NCBI RefSeq assembly: GCF_040529055.1
Contig: NZ_CP132342.1
Span: forward strand, 2,540,001-2,604,000
From: Xanthomonas sontii
Lineage (GTDB): Bacteria; Pseudomonadota; Gammaproteobacteria; Xanthomonadales; Xanthomonadaceae
Length of the DNA: 64,000 bases
Direction: 5' to 3'
A program made the translations under genes and the position numbers. The notes below the pieces were generated by a model. It saw nothing but the letters and a program-made list of their open reading frames with translations. It did not search any database and was not told the origin of the DNA. Shown here in pieces: positions 20,969-29,299 of this stretch. The first letter of the stretch is position 1; every line of letters starts with the position of its first letter.

Positions 20969-21838
20969 ATGCCGGCGACGGTGCCGGACCTGGCCGAGGC
21001 CGCGGCTTACCGGCACCCGTCCGCCGTCTGGTACGGGCGCGCGCTGCCGCGCCTGCTGCATGCGCCTGGCTGGACCCGGCTGCGGCGTGCGTTGACGCAA
21101 CGCTGGCCGCTGCCGGCGCTTGCGAGCGACGTGCGCGAGGTGGTCTATCTGAACTGGTGGGTCGACGTGCGTCGCGCCCCGCCACCGCCGCCGGGCTACG
21201 CCCACGTCGTCCACCACGGGCGCACGCCGTACACCATCCTCAGCTATCGCCATGGCCATTTCGGTCCTGCCCTGGCCGGACCGCTGCGGAAGCTGCTGCC
21301 ATCGCCGCTGCAGAGCAACTGGCGGTGGTACCTGCGTCGCGTGGACGACGTGAACGCCGGGCCGGTGGTGCTGTTCGACCGCAACGTGATGGATGGATTG
21401 GCCTACGTGGCCGGCGCACGCGCCGCCAGCGACGCCATGCAGCCGCACCTGGCCTCGCGCTTCGTGCACGCGCTGCAGTCCGATGGCAGCGGCCACACGC
21501 AGATCGAGCCGGGGCAGGGCAGCGCGCCGGCGCTGCAACTGCACTGGCAGCCTGCCGAGGCCTGGCACGATGCCGACTGGACGCCGGCGTTCGCCACGCG
21601 CGAGGCGCTGCTGCGCTTCCTCACCTGCCAGGACGAGGCCATCGCGCGCACCTGCGACGGCCGCTGGGCCAGCACCCGCATCGCCTTGCCGGTGGACCCG
21701 GCCACGCTGCAGCCGTTGCGGCTGACCGGGGCGCTGACCTGCCCGCGGCTGCAGGCGCTGGGTGTCGCGCTGGAGGAGGGATTGGCCTTTCGCCTGCCGC
21801 GTGTCGCGTTCCGGGTGGTGTCCGAACGGCTGCTCTGA
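20969..21838 (+). CDS. Uncharacterised protein coupled to dapD
   Basis: A 289-residue soluble protein without signal peptide or membrane segment. Its ATG lies one base after the dapD stop (TGAGATG), so it is almost certainly co-translated. Distinct segments are VVYLNWWVDVRR (about 60-70), RTPYTILSYRHGHFGPALAG, SPLQSNWRWYLRRVDD and a C-terminal LPRVAFRVVSERLL. The NW and SNWRWY patterns faintly recall the DUF2071/YqjF family, but I would not assign it on that. No function is proposed. Confidence 0.75.
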   Translation: MPATVPDLAEAAAYRHPSAVWYGRALPRLLHAPGWTRLRRALTQRWPLPALASDVREVVYLNWWVDVRRAPPPPPGYAHVVHHGRTPYTILSYRHGHFGPALAGPLRKLLPSPLQSNWRWYLRRVDDVNAGPVVLFDRNVMDGLAYVAGARAASDAMQPHLASRFVHALQSDGSGHTQIEPGQGSAPALQLHWQPAEAWHDADWTPAFATREALLRFLTCQDEAIARTCDGRWASTRIALPVDPATLQPLRLTGALTCPRLQALGVALEEGLAFRLPRVAFRVVSERLL

Positions 21839-22174
21839 GCGCCTGGCGCCTGGGTAATGCCGGCAGCGTGCAACATGTTCGAGCGGTTCCGTCGCGAGCC
21901 TGCGGGTAGAGGACCATGCGCGCCGGTTGCACCGCAGCGTTGCCGTGCCTGTTGCGTCGACGCTCGCCTCCGCCTGGGTGATCGACGGTGCAGGAGATGG
22001 ACGGCCGGCCGTCGGTTGAACCGGGCGCTGCCGCGGCCGGTCGGGAGCGCTGTGCATACCCGGCGTACATGGGTGGCCCGATACGCTGGCGCACGCGATT
22101 GCGCCACTGCCGCCACGTCAGGGGGCGGAACGGAAGAGGCCTGGCGCACTGCCACGAACGAACAGGAGAGACCG
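21839..22174 (+). other. Intergenic region, nothing identified
   Basis: These 336 bases between the uncharacterised gene and the lipoprotein gene show no convincing reading frame, terminator or repeat. Only the AGGAGAG ribosome binding site of the next gene (22163-22169 area) stands out. A promoter for the lipoprotein gene is expected here but is not obvious. Confidence 0.5.
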
Positions 22175-22957
22175 ATGCGTACGATCATGTGGGCTTGCTG
22201 GATGACGGCGGCGTTCGCGCTGTCCGGGTGCGGCCGTGAGGGCGCGCCGGCGTCGACGACGCCCAAGCAGGGCGACACGCCTGCGGCGGCAGCCGCTGCG
22301 CCCAATCCGGCGCCGGCCGCGACACCTGCGCCTGCGCAAACGCCTGCGACGACGACGGGGACGGGGACTGCCGACGCGGCGGGCGCGCCGCTGTCCTGCG
22401 CCGACGAGATCGGCGCCGACGCCGCGGCGGCGCGTGCGGCCACCTGTCGCTCGGTGTCGCCGGCCACGCACCCGCCCTGCAATGCCGCCAACAGCTGCGC
22501 CATGATCGACGACGAGATCGCGCGCAGCTGCGCGCTGCTCGGCCGCGACGGACCGACCACCGCCGGGTGCGGCCCGGCCGCCGACAGCCCGCAGGCCGCG
22601 GCCGACGTGGTGCGGCGCTACTACGCGGCGATCAATGTGCGCGACTACGCCACGGCCTGGCAGCAGTGGGGCGAGGACGGGCGCCCGGGGCAGTCCTACG
22701 CGGCCTTCAAGGCCGGCTTCGCGCAGACGCGTGCGGTGAAGGCGACGATCGGCGCGCTGGGCGCCAGCGATGGCGCCGCCGGTTCGGTGTACCAGCCGGT
22801 GCCGGTCACCGTAGAGGCGACGCTGGCCGACGGCACGCGGCAACGCTTCCGCGGCGACTACGTCCTGCGCCGAGTCAACGGTGTGGACGGCGCTTCGGCG
22901 GCGCAGCTGCGCTGGCGGATCGACTCGGCCAAGCTCCAGGACGTGCCGGTGCAGTGA
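22175..22957 (+). CDS. Putative lipoprotein
   Basis: The 260-residue product begins with a lipoprotein signal ending in the lipobox LSGC (Cys about residue 18). An Ala/Pro/Thr-rich linker (about 30-65) and a Cys-containing middle (CADEIG, TCRSV, PPCNAANSCAMIDDEIARSC) follow. The C-terminal domain (about 145-255) has RRYYAAINVRDYATAWQQWG, reminiscent of NTF2-like folds. A good AGGAGAG site precedes the ATG. Function is unknown; it would be anchored in the envelope. Confidence 0.8.
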   Translation: MRTIMWACWMTAAFALSGCGREGAPASTTPKQGDTPAAAAAAPNPAPAATPAPAQTPATTTGTGTADAAGAPLSCADEIGADAAAARAATCRSVSPATHPPCNAANSCAMIDDEIARSCALLGRDGPTTAGCGPAADSPQAAADVVRRYYAAINVRDYATAWQQWGEDGRPGQSYAAFKAGFAQTRAVKATIGALGASDGAAGSVYQPVPVTVEATLADGTRQRFRGDYVLRRVNGVDGASAAQLRWRIDSAKLQDVPVQ

Positions 22958-23127
22958 GGCCTGGCGGCGTCTTCTTGTGCCTGGGAGGCCGATGGCGCGC
23001 GCGGCGGGTAAGATCACGCGCGCTGCTGCCTGTCGATGACGGCATGCCCGGTTCGTCTCCTGATGGCATCGCCCGCCGAAAGGCGGTGCGCGGCGCTTTG
23101 GAATGCGATCTGTTCTGGGCCGACCGA

Positions 23128-23163
23128 CCCTCACCCCAACCCCGCTCCCGGTGGGAGAGGGGC
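23128..23163. repeat. CCCTCACCCCAACCCC hairpin repeat, copy 1
   Basis: This 36-nt element matches the reverse complement of 62275-62310 at 34 of 36 positions. It contains the inverted arms CTCCC/GGGAG and lies just before the ArsC-like gene. It is a member of a common xanthomonad intergenic family. Confidence 0.8.
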
Positions 23164-23188
23164 TTCATTCGCTTGAAGGGATGTTTCG

Positions 23189-23545
23189 ATGACGACGTTG
23201 TACGGATTGAAGAACTGCGACACCTGCAAGAAGGCGACCAAGTGGCTGGACCGCTTCGGCGTGGCCTACACCTTCGTCGATTACCGCGAGCACAAGCCGA
23301 CCCCGGAGACCCTGCTGGACTGGGCCGGCCAGGCCGGTGGGTTCGACGCGCTGGTCAACAAGTCCTCCACCACCTGGCGGCAGTTGCCCGACAACAAGAA
23401 GACACCCGGCTCCGATGCCGAGTGGAAGCTGCTGCTGCGCGAGTATCCGCAACTGATCCGCCGCCCGGTGGTGGTGACCGACGACGGCAAGCTCAGCCAG
23501 GGTTTCTCCGACAGCGGCTTCAAGCAGCGGTTCGGGGTGGCGTGA
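23189..23545 (+). CDS. ArsC/Spx (YffB-like) family protein
   Basis: The 118-residue thioredoxin-fold protein starts MTTLYGLKNCDTCKKATKWL with a CxxC-type motif (CDTC, Cys10 and Cys13). It ends with RRPVVVTDDGKLSQGFSDSG, the pattern of the YffB branch of the ArsC/Spx superfamily. In E. coli yffB is adjacent to dapE, and here dapE is two genes downstream, which supports orthology. Proposed activities of such proteins are thiol reductase or RNA-polymerase-binding regulator; none can be chosen from sequence. The next gene overlaps its stop. Confidence 0.88.
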   Translation: MTTLYGLKNCDTCKKATKWLDRFGVAYTFVDYREHKPTPETLLDWAGQAGGFDALVNKSSTTWRQLPDNKKTPGSDAEWKLLLREYPQLIRRPVVVTDDGKLSQGFSDSGFKQRFGVA

Positions 23546-24000
23546 CCGTCCGCCCTTACCGGGCCGACGACTGGGCGCGCCTGTGCGCCATCCACGATGC
23601 CGCGCGCCTGGAAGAACTGCAGGCGGCGGGGCTGCCGGAGGCGTTCCTGCCGCTGCCGATCGCGGCCGAGCGCGAAGGCCTGTTCGATTACCGCGTGCAG
23701 GTCGCCGAGTGCGATGGCCAGGTGCTCGGCTTCGTCGCCGACGATGGCGAGGAACTGGCCTGGCTGTACGTGGATCCGGCCGCGCGCCGGCGCGGTGTCG
23801 GCCAGGCGCTGGTGGCCGCGGTGCAGGACGCCAGCCCGGCCGGCCTGGCCCTGGAATTGCTGGAGGGCAATGCCGCGGCGCTGGCGTTCTACCGCGCCTG
23901 CGGTTTCGTCGAAACCGGCACGCACGGCGGGCGCATGCCTGGCAACGAAGCTTTCGCGGTGCGCGTGCAGTGCATGCGCTGGCCCGGCATCGCGCCGTAG
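23542..24000 (+). CDS. GNAT family N-acetyltransferase
   Basis: The 152-residue protein has the GNAT core: LAWLYVDPAARRRGVGQALV is motif A with the acetyl-CoA loop RRRGVG (about residues 82-87), and NAAALAFYRACGFVETG is motif B. It begins with GTG overlapping the ArsC-like stop (GTGA), so both are co-translated. The substrate is unknown. Confidence 0.88.
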   Translation: MTVRPYRADDWARLCAIHDAARLEELQAAGLPEAFLPLPIAAEREGLFDYRVQVAECDGQVLGFVADDGEELAWLYVDPAARRRGVGQALVAAVQDASPAGLALELLEGNAAALAFYRACGFVETGTHGGRMPGNEAFAVRVQCMRWPGIAP

Positions 24001-24162
24001 CGACGGCCGGCGCCGCGACCGCGCACCCGTCCGGCGATCCCGGCCGATGCTTCGAATCCGCCACTCCCACTCGTACACTGCACGCCGTGCGCCGCCGGCA
24101 CGCGACGCTGCCGCCGCCGATCCGCATCGCGTCTCCCTCGTGTTTTCCAACGGTGTCCCTGC

Positions 24163-25293
24163 ATGTCCGATGTCCTTGAACTCGCCTGCGACCTGATCGC
24201 CCGCCCGTCGGTCACCCCCGACGATGCCGGCTGCCAGGACCTGATCGCGCAGCGGCTGCAGCGCGCCGGTTTCGCCATCGAGCGGCTGCGCTGCGGCGAG
24301 GTCGACAACCTGTGGGCCACCCATCGCGGCGGCGACGGTCCGGTGCTGGCGCTGCTCGGCCATACCGACGTGGTGCCGCCGGGGCCGCGCGAGGCCTGGA
24401 GCAGCGATCCGTTCGCGCCGCAGGTCCGCGATGGCGTGCTGTACGGGCGCGGCGCCGCCGACATGAAGGGCAGCGTGGCCGCCTTCGTGGTCGCCGCCGA
24501 GCGGTTCGTGGCCGCGCAGCCGCAGCATCCGGGCACGCTGGCGCTGCTGCTGACCAGCGACGAGGAAGGCGATGCGATCGACGGCGTGCGCCATGTGGCG
24601 CGCGTGTTCGCCGAGCGTGGCGAGCGCATCGATTGGTGCATCACCGGCGAACCCTCGTCCACCGAGCGGCTCGGCGATCTGCTGCGGGTCGGCCGTCGCG
24701 GCAGCCTTTCCGGTGCGCTGCGCGTGCGCGGCGTGCAGGGGCACGTGGCCTATCCGCACAAGGCGCGCAACCCGATCCACCTGGCCGCGCCGGCACTGGC
24801 CGAGCTCGTGGCGCAGCACTGGGACGACGGCTACGAAAGCTTCCCGCCGACCAGTCTGCAACTCTCCAACATCCATGCCGGTACCGGCGCCAACAACGTC
24901 ATTCCCGGCGAACTGCAGGTCGCCTTCAACCTGCGCTACACCCCGCACTGGGATGCGCCGCGGCTGGAAGCGGAGATCGCCGCGCTGTTCGATCGCCATG
25001 GCCTGGACTACGACCTGCGCTGGCACCGCAGCGGCGAGCCGTTCTACACCCCCGAAGGCACGCTGCGCCGGGTGGCGCGCGAGGTGCTGGGCGAGGTCGC
25101 CGGCGCGCCGCCGGAGGAGAGCACCGGCGGCGGCACCTCCGATGCGCGCTTCATCGCCCCGCTGGGCGCGCAATGCATCGAGGTCGGCCCGGTCAACGCC
25201 AGCATCCACCAGGTCGACGAGCACGTGCGCGTGGCCGACCTGGAGGCGTTGCCGGATCTGTACCTGCGCCTGATCGAACGGTTGCTGCGGTAA
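24163..25293 (+). CDS. dapE: Succinyl-diaminopimelate desuccinylase
   Basis: DapE hydrolyses N-succinyl-LL-diaminopimelate, completing the succinylase branch of lysine and peptidoglycan precursor synthesis begun by DapD. The 376-residue M20-family product has zinc ligands in [11 protein letters not shown] (His), [10 protein letters not shown] (Asp), [10 protein letters not shown] (catalytic Glu and metal Glu) and [14 protein letters not shown] (His). Size and motifs match the E. coli enzyme (375). It ends 38 nt before the Asn-rich leader peptide of asnB. Confidence 0.97.
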   Translation: MSDVLELACDLIARPSVTPDDAGCQDLIAQRLQRAGFAIERLRCGEVDNLWATHRGGDGPVLALLGHTDVVPPGPREAWSSDPFAPQVRDGVLYGRGAADMKGSVAAFVVAAERFVAAQPQHPGTLALLLTSDEEGDAIDGVRHVARVFAERGERIDWCITGEPSSTERLGDLLRVGRRGSLSGALRVRGVQGHVAYPHKARNPIHLAAPALAELVAQHWDDGYESFPPTSLQLSNIHAGTGANNVIPGELQVAFNLRYTPHWDAPRLEAEIAALFDRHGLDYDLRWHRSGEPFYTPEGTLRRVAREVLGEVAGAPPEESTGGGTSDARFIAPLGAQCIEVGPVNASIHQVDEHVRVADLEALPDLYLRLIERLLR

Positions 25294-25296
25294 CAG

Positions 25297-25325
25297 TTGC
25301 GCCGGCTCGCGTGCCGGGTTACGGT
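25297..25325 (+). promoter_or_regulatory. Candidate promoter for the asnB leader
   Basis: TTGCGC (25297-25302) and TACGGT (25320-25325) are 17 nt apart. The predicted start is about 25332, the A of the leader-peptide ATG, so the leader ORF may be translated from a leaderless mRNA; no Shine-Dalgarno sequence precedes it. Read-through from dapE is an alternative. Confidence 0.45.
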
Positions 25326-25331
25326 CGTTCC

Positions 25332-25427
25332 ATGACCTCGCTGTCCGCCCTCCGCTCGAGCAACGCCAACGGCCGCAATAACGCGCTGGCGAATAATCGT
25401 GCGCGGCCGATGCGGGTCTGCGACTAG
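25332..25427 (+). CDS. Asparagine-rich leader peptide of the asnB attenuator
   Basis: The ORF encodes 31 residues beginning MTSLSALRSS and ending RPMRVCD. Six of the twelve residues from 11 to 22 are Asn (positions 11, 13, 16, 17, 21, 22), a density far above normal. It stands alone between dapE and asnB, with no other expected role. The final codons, including CGG CCG ATG CGG GTC, lie in the RNA segment 25404-25417 that can pair with the terminator's 5' arm. The stop codon TAG (25425-25427) would park the ribosome over that segment. I infer it is the sensor ORF of transcription attenuation by Asn-tRNA supply. Confidence 0.82.
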   Translation: MTSLSALRSSNANGRNNALANNRARPMRVCD

Positions 25428-25490
25428 GCGCTACCAGAAACACCACGCCCAGCCACCAGAAAACCCGCATCGGCCGATGCGGGTTTTTTT
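25404..25490 (+). promoter_or_regulatory. Asn-responsive transcription attenuator (antiterminator and terminator)
   Basis: The terminator is a perfect palindrome at 25461-25486: 5' arm 25461-25471, loop GGCC, 3' arm 25476-25486, ending in seven T at 25484-25490. Segment 25404-25417 (CGGCCGATGCGGGT) is an exact copy of 25471-25484. It can therefore pair over 14 uninterrupted base pairs with 25463-25476 and prevent the terminator. A ribosome stalled at the Asn codons leaves 25404-25417 free (antitermination); one that reaches the stop at 25425 covers it (termination). A weak upstream partner CGGCCG at 25370-25375 could act as segment 1. Confidence 0.85.
25461..25490 (+). terminator. Intrinsic terminator upstream of asnB
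   Basis: An 11-bp perfect stem with a 4-nt loop (25461-25486) and a run of seven T (25484-25490), 52 nt before the asnB start codon. Its location before, not after, the gene fits the attenuator role. Confidence 0.95.
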
Positions 25491-25542
25491 GTGCCTGGGT
25501 GTTCCCCTCCGCAACCACCACCCCACGATCAGGAGCTTTCCC

Positions 25543-27234
25543 ATGTGTTCGATCTTCGGCATCTTCGGCCTGCAACCGGGCGACGACCTGCAGGCGCTGC
25601 GGCGGCAGGCGCTGGACTGCTCGCAGCGGCAGCGCCACCGCGGCCCGGACTGGAGCGGCGTGTATGTCGACGACGGCGCGATCCTGGTCCACGAGCGCCT
25701 GGCCATCGTCGACCCGGCCGGCGGTTCGCAGCCGCTGCTTTCCGACGACGGGCAGCTGGCGCTGGCGGTCAACGGCGAGATCTACAACCATCGCGAACTG
25801 AAGAAGCAGCTCGTGCAGCCATACGCCTTCCAGACCGGCTCGGACTGCGAGGTGATCAACGCCCTGTACCGCGAAACCACGCCGGACGCGCTGCTGAACC
25901 GCCTCAACGGCATCTTCGCTTTCGCGCTGTGGGACAAGGCCGCCGGGCGCGTGCTGATCGCGCGCGATCCGATGGGCGTGTGCCCGCTGTACTGGGGCCA
26001 TGATGCGCAGGGGCGGCTGCGAGTGGCGTCGGAGATGAAGTCGCTGGCCGACAGTTGCGCCGACGTCGCCCAGTTCCCGCCGGGCCACTACTACGACAGC
26101 GCCAGCGGCGAATTGGTGCAGTACTACCGCAAGCCGTGGCGCGACTACGCGGCGGTGCAGGGCGTGGAGGTGAGCAAGCAGGAACTGCGCGAGGCGTTCG
26201 AGCGCGCCGTGCATCGCCAGCTGATGACCGACGTGCCGTACGGCGTGCTGCTCTCCGGTGGACTGGATTCGTCGCTGGTCGCGGCGGTGGCGGCGCGCTT
26301 CGCACGCAAGCGCATCGAGGAGAACGACGAGGCCGAGGCCTGGTGGCCGCGCCTGCACTCGTTCGCGATCGGCCTGAAGGGCTCGCCGGATCTGGCCGCC
26401 GCGGCGATCGCCGCCGAGGCGCTGGGCACGGTGCACCACGGCTTCGAGTACACCTTCGAGGAGGGCCTGGACGCGTTGCCGGAGGTGATCCGGCACATCG
26501 AGACCTACGACGTCACCACCATTCGCGCCTCCACGCCGATGTTCCTGCTGGCGCGGCGGATCAAGGCGATGGGGGTGAAGATGGTGCTCTCCGGCGAAGG
26601 CAGCGACGAGATCTTCGGCGGCTACCTGTACTTCCACAAGGCGCCGAACGCGCGCGAATTCCACGAAGAACTGATCCGCAAGCTCGACGCGCTGTACAAC
26701 TACGATTGCCTGCGCGCCAACAAGTCGATGATGGCCTGGGGCGTGGAGCCGCGCGTGCCGTTCCTGGACGTGGAGTTCCTGGACGTGGCCATGCGCATGG
26801 ACGCCCAGTACAAGATGGCCGGCACCCGCGCCGACGGCAGCAAGCGCATCGAGAAGGCGGTGCTGCGCGAAGCCTTCGAGGGCTATCTGCCCGAGTCGAT
26901 CCTGTGGCGGCAGAAGGAGCAGTTCAGCGACGGCGTCGGCTACGGCTGGATCGATGGGCTGAAGGCGCATGCCGAGGCCCAGGTCAGCGACCGCGAACTG
27001 GCCGCGGCCGACAAGCGCTTCCCGGTGAACCCGCCGCAGACCAAGGAAGCCTATTACTACCGCAGCCTGTTCGAGCGCGTGTTCCCGACCCCGGCCGCGG
27101 CCGAGACCGTGCCCGGCGGCAAGTCGATCGCCTGCTCCTCGCCGGCGGCGATCGCCTGGGATGCCAGCTTCGCGACGATGGCCGATCCCTCCGGCCGCGC
27201 GGTGGCCGGGGTGCACGCGCAGGCGCTGGGGTGA
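25543..27234 (+). CDS. asnB: Asparagine synthetase B (glutamine-hydrolysing)
   Basis: AsnB makes asparagine from aspartate, ATP and glutamine. The 563-residue product has the nucleophile Cys2 (MCSIFGIFGL), glutaminase residues RHRGPDWSG and NGEIYNH, the ATP-binding PP-loop LSGGLDSS (about 238-244) and the synthetase region SGEGSDEIFGGYLYF. Length and sequence resemble E. coli AsnB (554). An AGGAG site lies before the ATG. Expression is probably governed by the Asn-codon attenuator directly upstream. A LysE-family gene overlaps its stop codon. Confidence 0.97.
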   Translation: MCSIFGIFGLQPGDDLQALRRQALDCSQRQRHRGPDWSGVYVDDGAILVHERLAIVDPAGGSQPLLSDDGQLALAVNGEIYNHRELKKQLVQPYAFQTGSDCEVINALYRETTPDALLNRLNGIFAFALWDKAAGRVLIARDPMGVCPLYWGHDAQGRLRVASEMKSLADSCADVAQFPPGHYYDSASGELVQYYRKPWRDYAAVQGVEVSKQELREAFERAVHRQLMTDVPYGVLLSGGLDSSLVAAVAARFARKRIEENDEAEAWWPRLHSFAIGLKGSPDLAAAAIAAEALGTVHHGFEYTFEEGLDALPEVIRHIETYDVTTIRASTPMFLLARRIKAMGVKMVLSGEGSDEIFGGYLYFHKAPNAREFHEELIRKLDALYNYDCLRANKSMMAWGVEPRVPFLDVEFLDVAMRMDAQYKMAGTRADGSKRIEKAVLREAFEGYLPESILWRQKEQFSDGVGYGWIDGLKAHAEAQVSDRELAAADKRFPVNPPQTKEAYYYRSLFERVFPTPAAAETVPGGKSIACSSPAAIAWDASFATMADPSGRAVAGVHAQALG

Positions 27235-27848
27235 CCTGCGCCAGCCTGCTGGCGATCGCCGGGGTGCTGACGCTGGGGGCGATCAGCCCCGGCGCCAGCT
27301 TCCTGCTGGTGGCGCGGCTGGCCGCGGGGCGCTCGCGCGCGGCCGGGCTCGCCGCGGCACTGGGCATGGGCGTGGGCTGCGCGCTGTTCGCGTTGGCGGC
27401 CTTGTTCGGCCTGCAGGCGTTGCTGGAGCGGGTGCCGGCGCTGCATCGCGCGGTGTCGGTCGCCGGTGGCGCCTATCTGCTGTGGCTGGCCTGGCGGACG
27501 TGGCGGACGCCGGCGTCGCTGGCCGCCACCGCGCCGGAACAGCAGGTGCCGGCGGTGCGCTCGGCCTTCGTCATGGGCCTGTTGACCCAGCTCGGCAACC
27601 CGCAGACCGCGCTGGTGTTCGCCGGCCTGTTCGCCGCGCTGCTGCCGGCGCAGCGCGTGCCCGCCGAGTACGTGGCGCTGCCATCGCTGGCCTTCGCCAT
27701 CGATGCGGCCTGGTTCGCGCTGGTGGCCGGGTTGCTGTCCGCACCGGCGCCGCGGCGCTGGTGGTTGCGCGCGCGGCGGCCGCTGGACCGGCTCAGTGCG
27801 GTGCTGATGAGTGGCCTGGGCCTGCGCCTGCTGTGGCGGGCGGTGTAG
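27231..27848 (+). CDS. LysE/RhtB-family amino acid exporter
   Basis: The 205-residue membrane protein has about six transmembrane helices. It shows the family pattern near the N-terminus (GVLTLGAISPGASFLLVARLA, containing the SPGP-like SPGA) and the LLTQLGNPQTALVF segment with the conserved NP. It starts with GTG overlapping the asnB stop (GTGA). Co-translation with asnB suggests it exports an amino acid related to asparagine; the substrate is inference. Confidence 0.87.
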   Translation: MTCASLLAIAGVLTLGAISPGASFLLVARLAAGRSRAAGLAAALGMGVGCALFALAALFGLQALLERVPALHRAVSVAGGAYLLWLAWRTWRTPASLAATAPEQQVPAVRSAFVMGLLTQLGNPQTALVFAGLFAALLPAQRVPAEYVALPSLAFAIDAAWFALVAGLLSAPAPRRWWLRARRPLDRLSAVLMSGLGLRLLWRAV

Positions 27849-27944
27849 CCGCAAGCGCAGGCGGGTCGCGCTGCTCCGGTAGCGTGCGTGTTCGACGCCG
27901 GCGATGCGTGCCGCGGGATGCGGCTCCTTTCCGCGCGCCTCCCG

Positions 27945-29030
27945 CTACGCCGGATCCGCCGTCGGCGCCGCGCTGTCGAGGGCGCCGTGCATGGCCGCGA
28001 TGGGGGCTGGCCCTGTGGCGCTGTCCAGGCAGATCCGGCTCTTGCCGTCGCGCTTGGCCGCATACAGCGCACGGTCGGCACGCTTGAGCAGATCCGAGAC
28101 GTCGCCGTCGGGATGCATGCGCGCGACCCCGGCGCTGAACGTGAAGGCCACGCCCTTGGCGCGGGTCTGGCGCACGCGTTCCAGCAACCGCTGCAGCAGG
28201 GCATCGGTCTGCGTGTCGCTCATGCCGTCGAGCACGATGCCGAATTCCTCGCCGCCGAGCCGGCCGACCCGGCAGCCGTGCCCGAGCCGGGTCAGTTCGG
28301 CGGCCAGGGCCAGCAACACCGCATCGCCGACATCGTGACCATGGCGGTCGTTGACCTGCTTGAAGTCGTCGATGTCCAGCATCGCGAACTGCAGCGTGCC
28401 GCGGCGACCGCGCTCGGCCGCCAGCGCATGCAGTTGCGCCATCAGGGCGCGCCGGTTGGCCAGCCCGGTCAACGCATCGGTCTCGGAGATGCGCCGGTAG
28501 TCTTCCTTCAGACGGTAGGTGATCAGCATGCTGCGCGCGAAGGTGCGGTTCATGGCCAGGCCGATCAGCGACACCGCGGCGACCAGCAGCCCCAGCAGCA
28601 TCGGGTCGCTGGCGGCCGCCGGTGGCAGCGACCGACCGGTCAGCATGATCGTCCAGGTGTATGCCAGCGCCAGCAGGTAGTCGCGCGTGAACGGGAACAG
28701 CAGATTGATGCCCAGGCACAGGGTGACCGTGGTCGGCAGCCACCAGAATTCGCCATGTACGCCCATCTGCCGCAGCTCGATCTGATACGCCCACGACAGC
28801 AGCAGCACGTACAGCGCGCCGCTCAGGCGCCAGTGCCAGAAGCGGCGGACCAGCAGGGTGCAGGCGGCGGTGCCGAGCAGCGCGGCCAGCAGGATCAAAT
28901 TGACCAGGCCCCATGGTCGCTGCAGATACGGATTGAACAGCAGCGTCGCGACCCAGATCGACAGGGTCAGCGCTTGGATGGCGGTGGTCGACCGCCCCAG
29001 CAGGTGGCGGATGTACTCCGGGTACGTCAT
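27945..29030 (-). CDS. Membrane-bound GGDEF protein (putative diguanylate cyclase)
   Basis: The 361-residue protein has about five to six N-terminal membrane helices (to about residue 170). A GGDEF domain follows, with DIDDFKQVNDRHGHDVGD and RLGGEEFG (GGEEF near residue 258). All substrate residues look intact, so c-di-GMP synthesis is likely. The RxxD inhibitory site is absent: GHGC stands where it should be. It is a paralogue of the next upstream gene at 29300-30376, sharing architecture and sequence. Confidence 0.9.
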   Translation of the reverse strand: MTYPEYIRHLLGRSTTAIQALTLSIWVATLLFNPYLQRPWGLVNLILLAALLGTAACTLLVRRFWHWRLSGALYVLLLSWAYQIELRQMGVHGEFWWLPTTVTLCLGINLLFPFTRDYLLALAYTWTIMLTGRSLPPAAASDPMLLGLLVAAVSLIGLAMNRTFARSMLITYRLKEDYRRISETDALTGLANRRALMAQLHALAAERGRRGTLQFAMLDIDDFKQVNDRHGHDVGDAVLLALAAELTRLGHGCRVGRLGGEEFGIVLDGMSDTQTDALLQRLLERVRQTRAKGVAFTFSAGVARMHPDGDVSDLLKRADRALYAAKRDGKSRICLDSATGPAPIAAMHGALDSAAPTADPA

Positions 29031-29299
29031 GTGCTGCCCAACGGCGCGTCCCGGCCGGTTCGTGATGTGCGGACGCCGACGCGCACGCGCTGGATCGATG
29101 GCAGCGTATCGGCATGCCGGCGTGGCGGCTTGAGTGGCCGCAGCGTCTGCGGTTCAGCCTGTTCGTGCCGCACGCAGCGGCGGTGAAGCGGGGTGGACGT
29201 CTGCGCTGTCTGCGTCGGGCCTGATGCGCGTGCACCACGAGCGAGTGCGCTGCGGGGCGGCGGCATGCGCCGCCCCGCGGGGGCTGTTGGTGCTGCGTG

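Noticed and set aside
23281..27216. Open frame of about 1300 codons antisense to arsC-like, GNAT, dapE and asnB
   Set aside because: It spans four well-supported genes on the other strand and has shadow-type composition.
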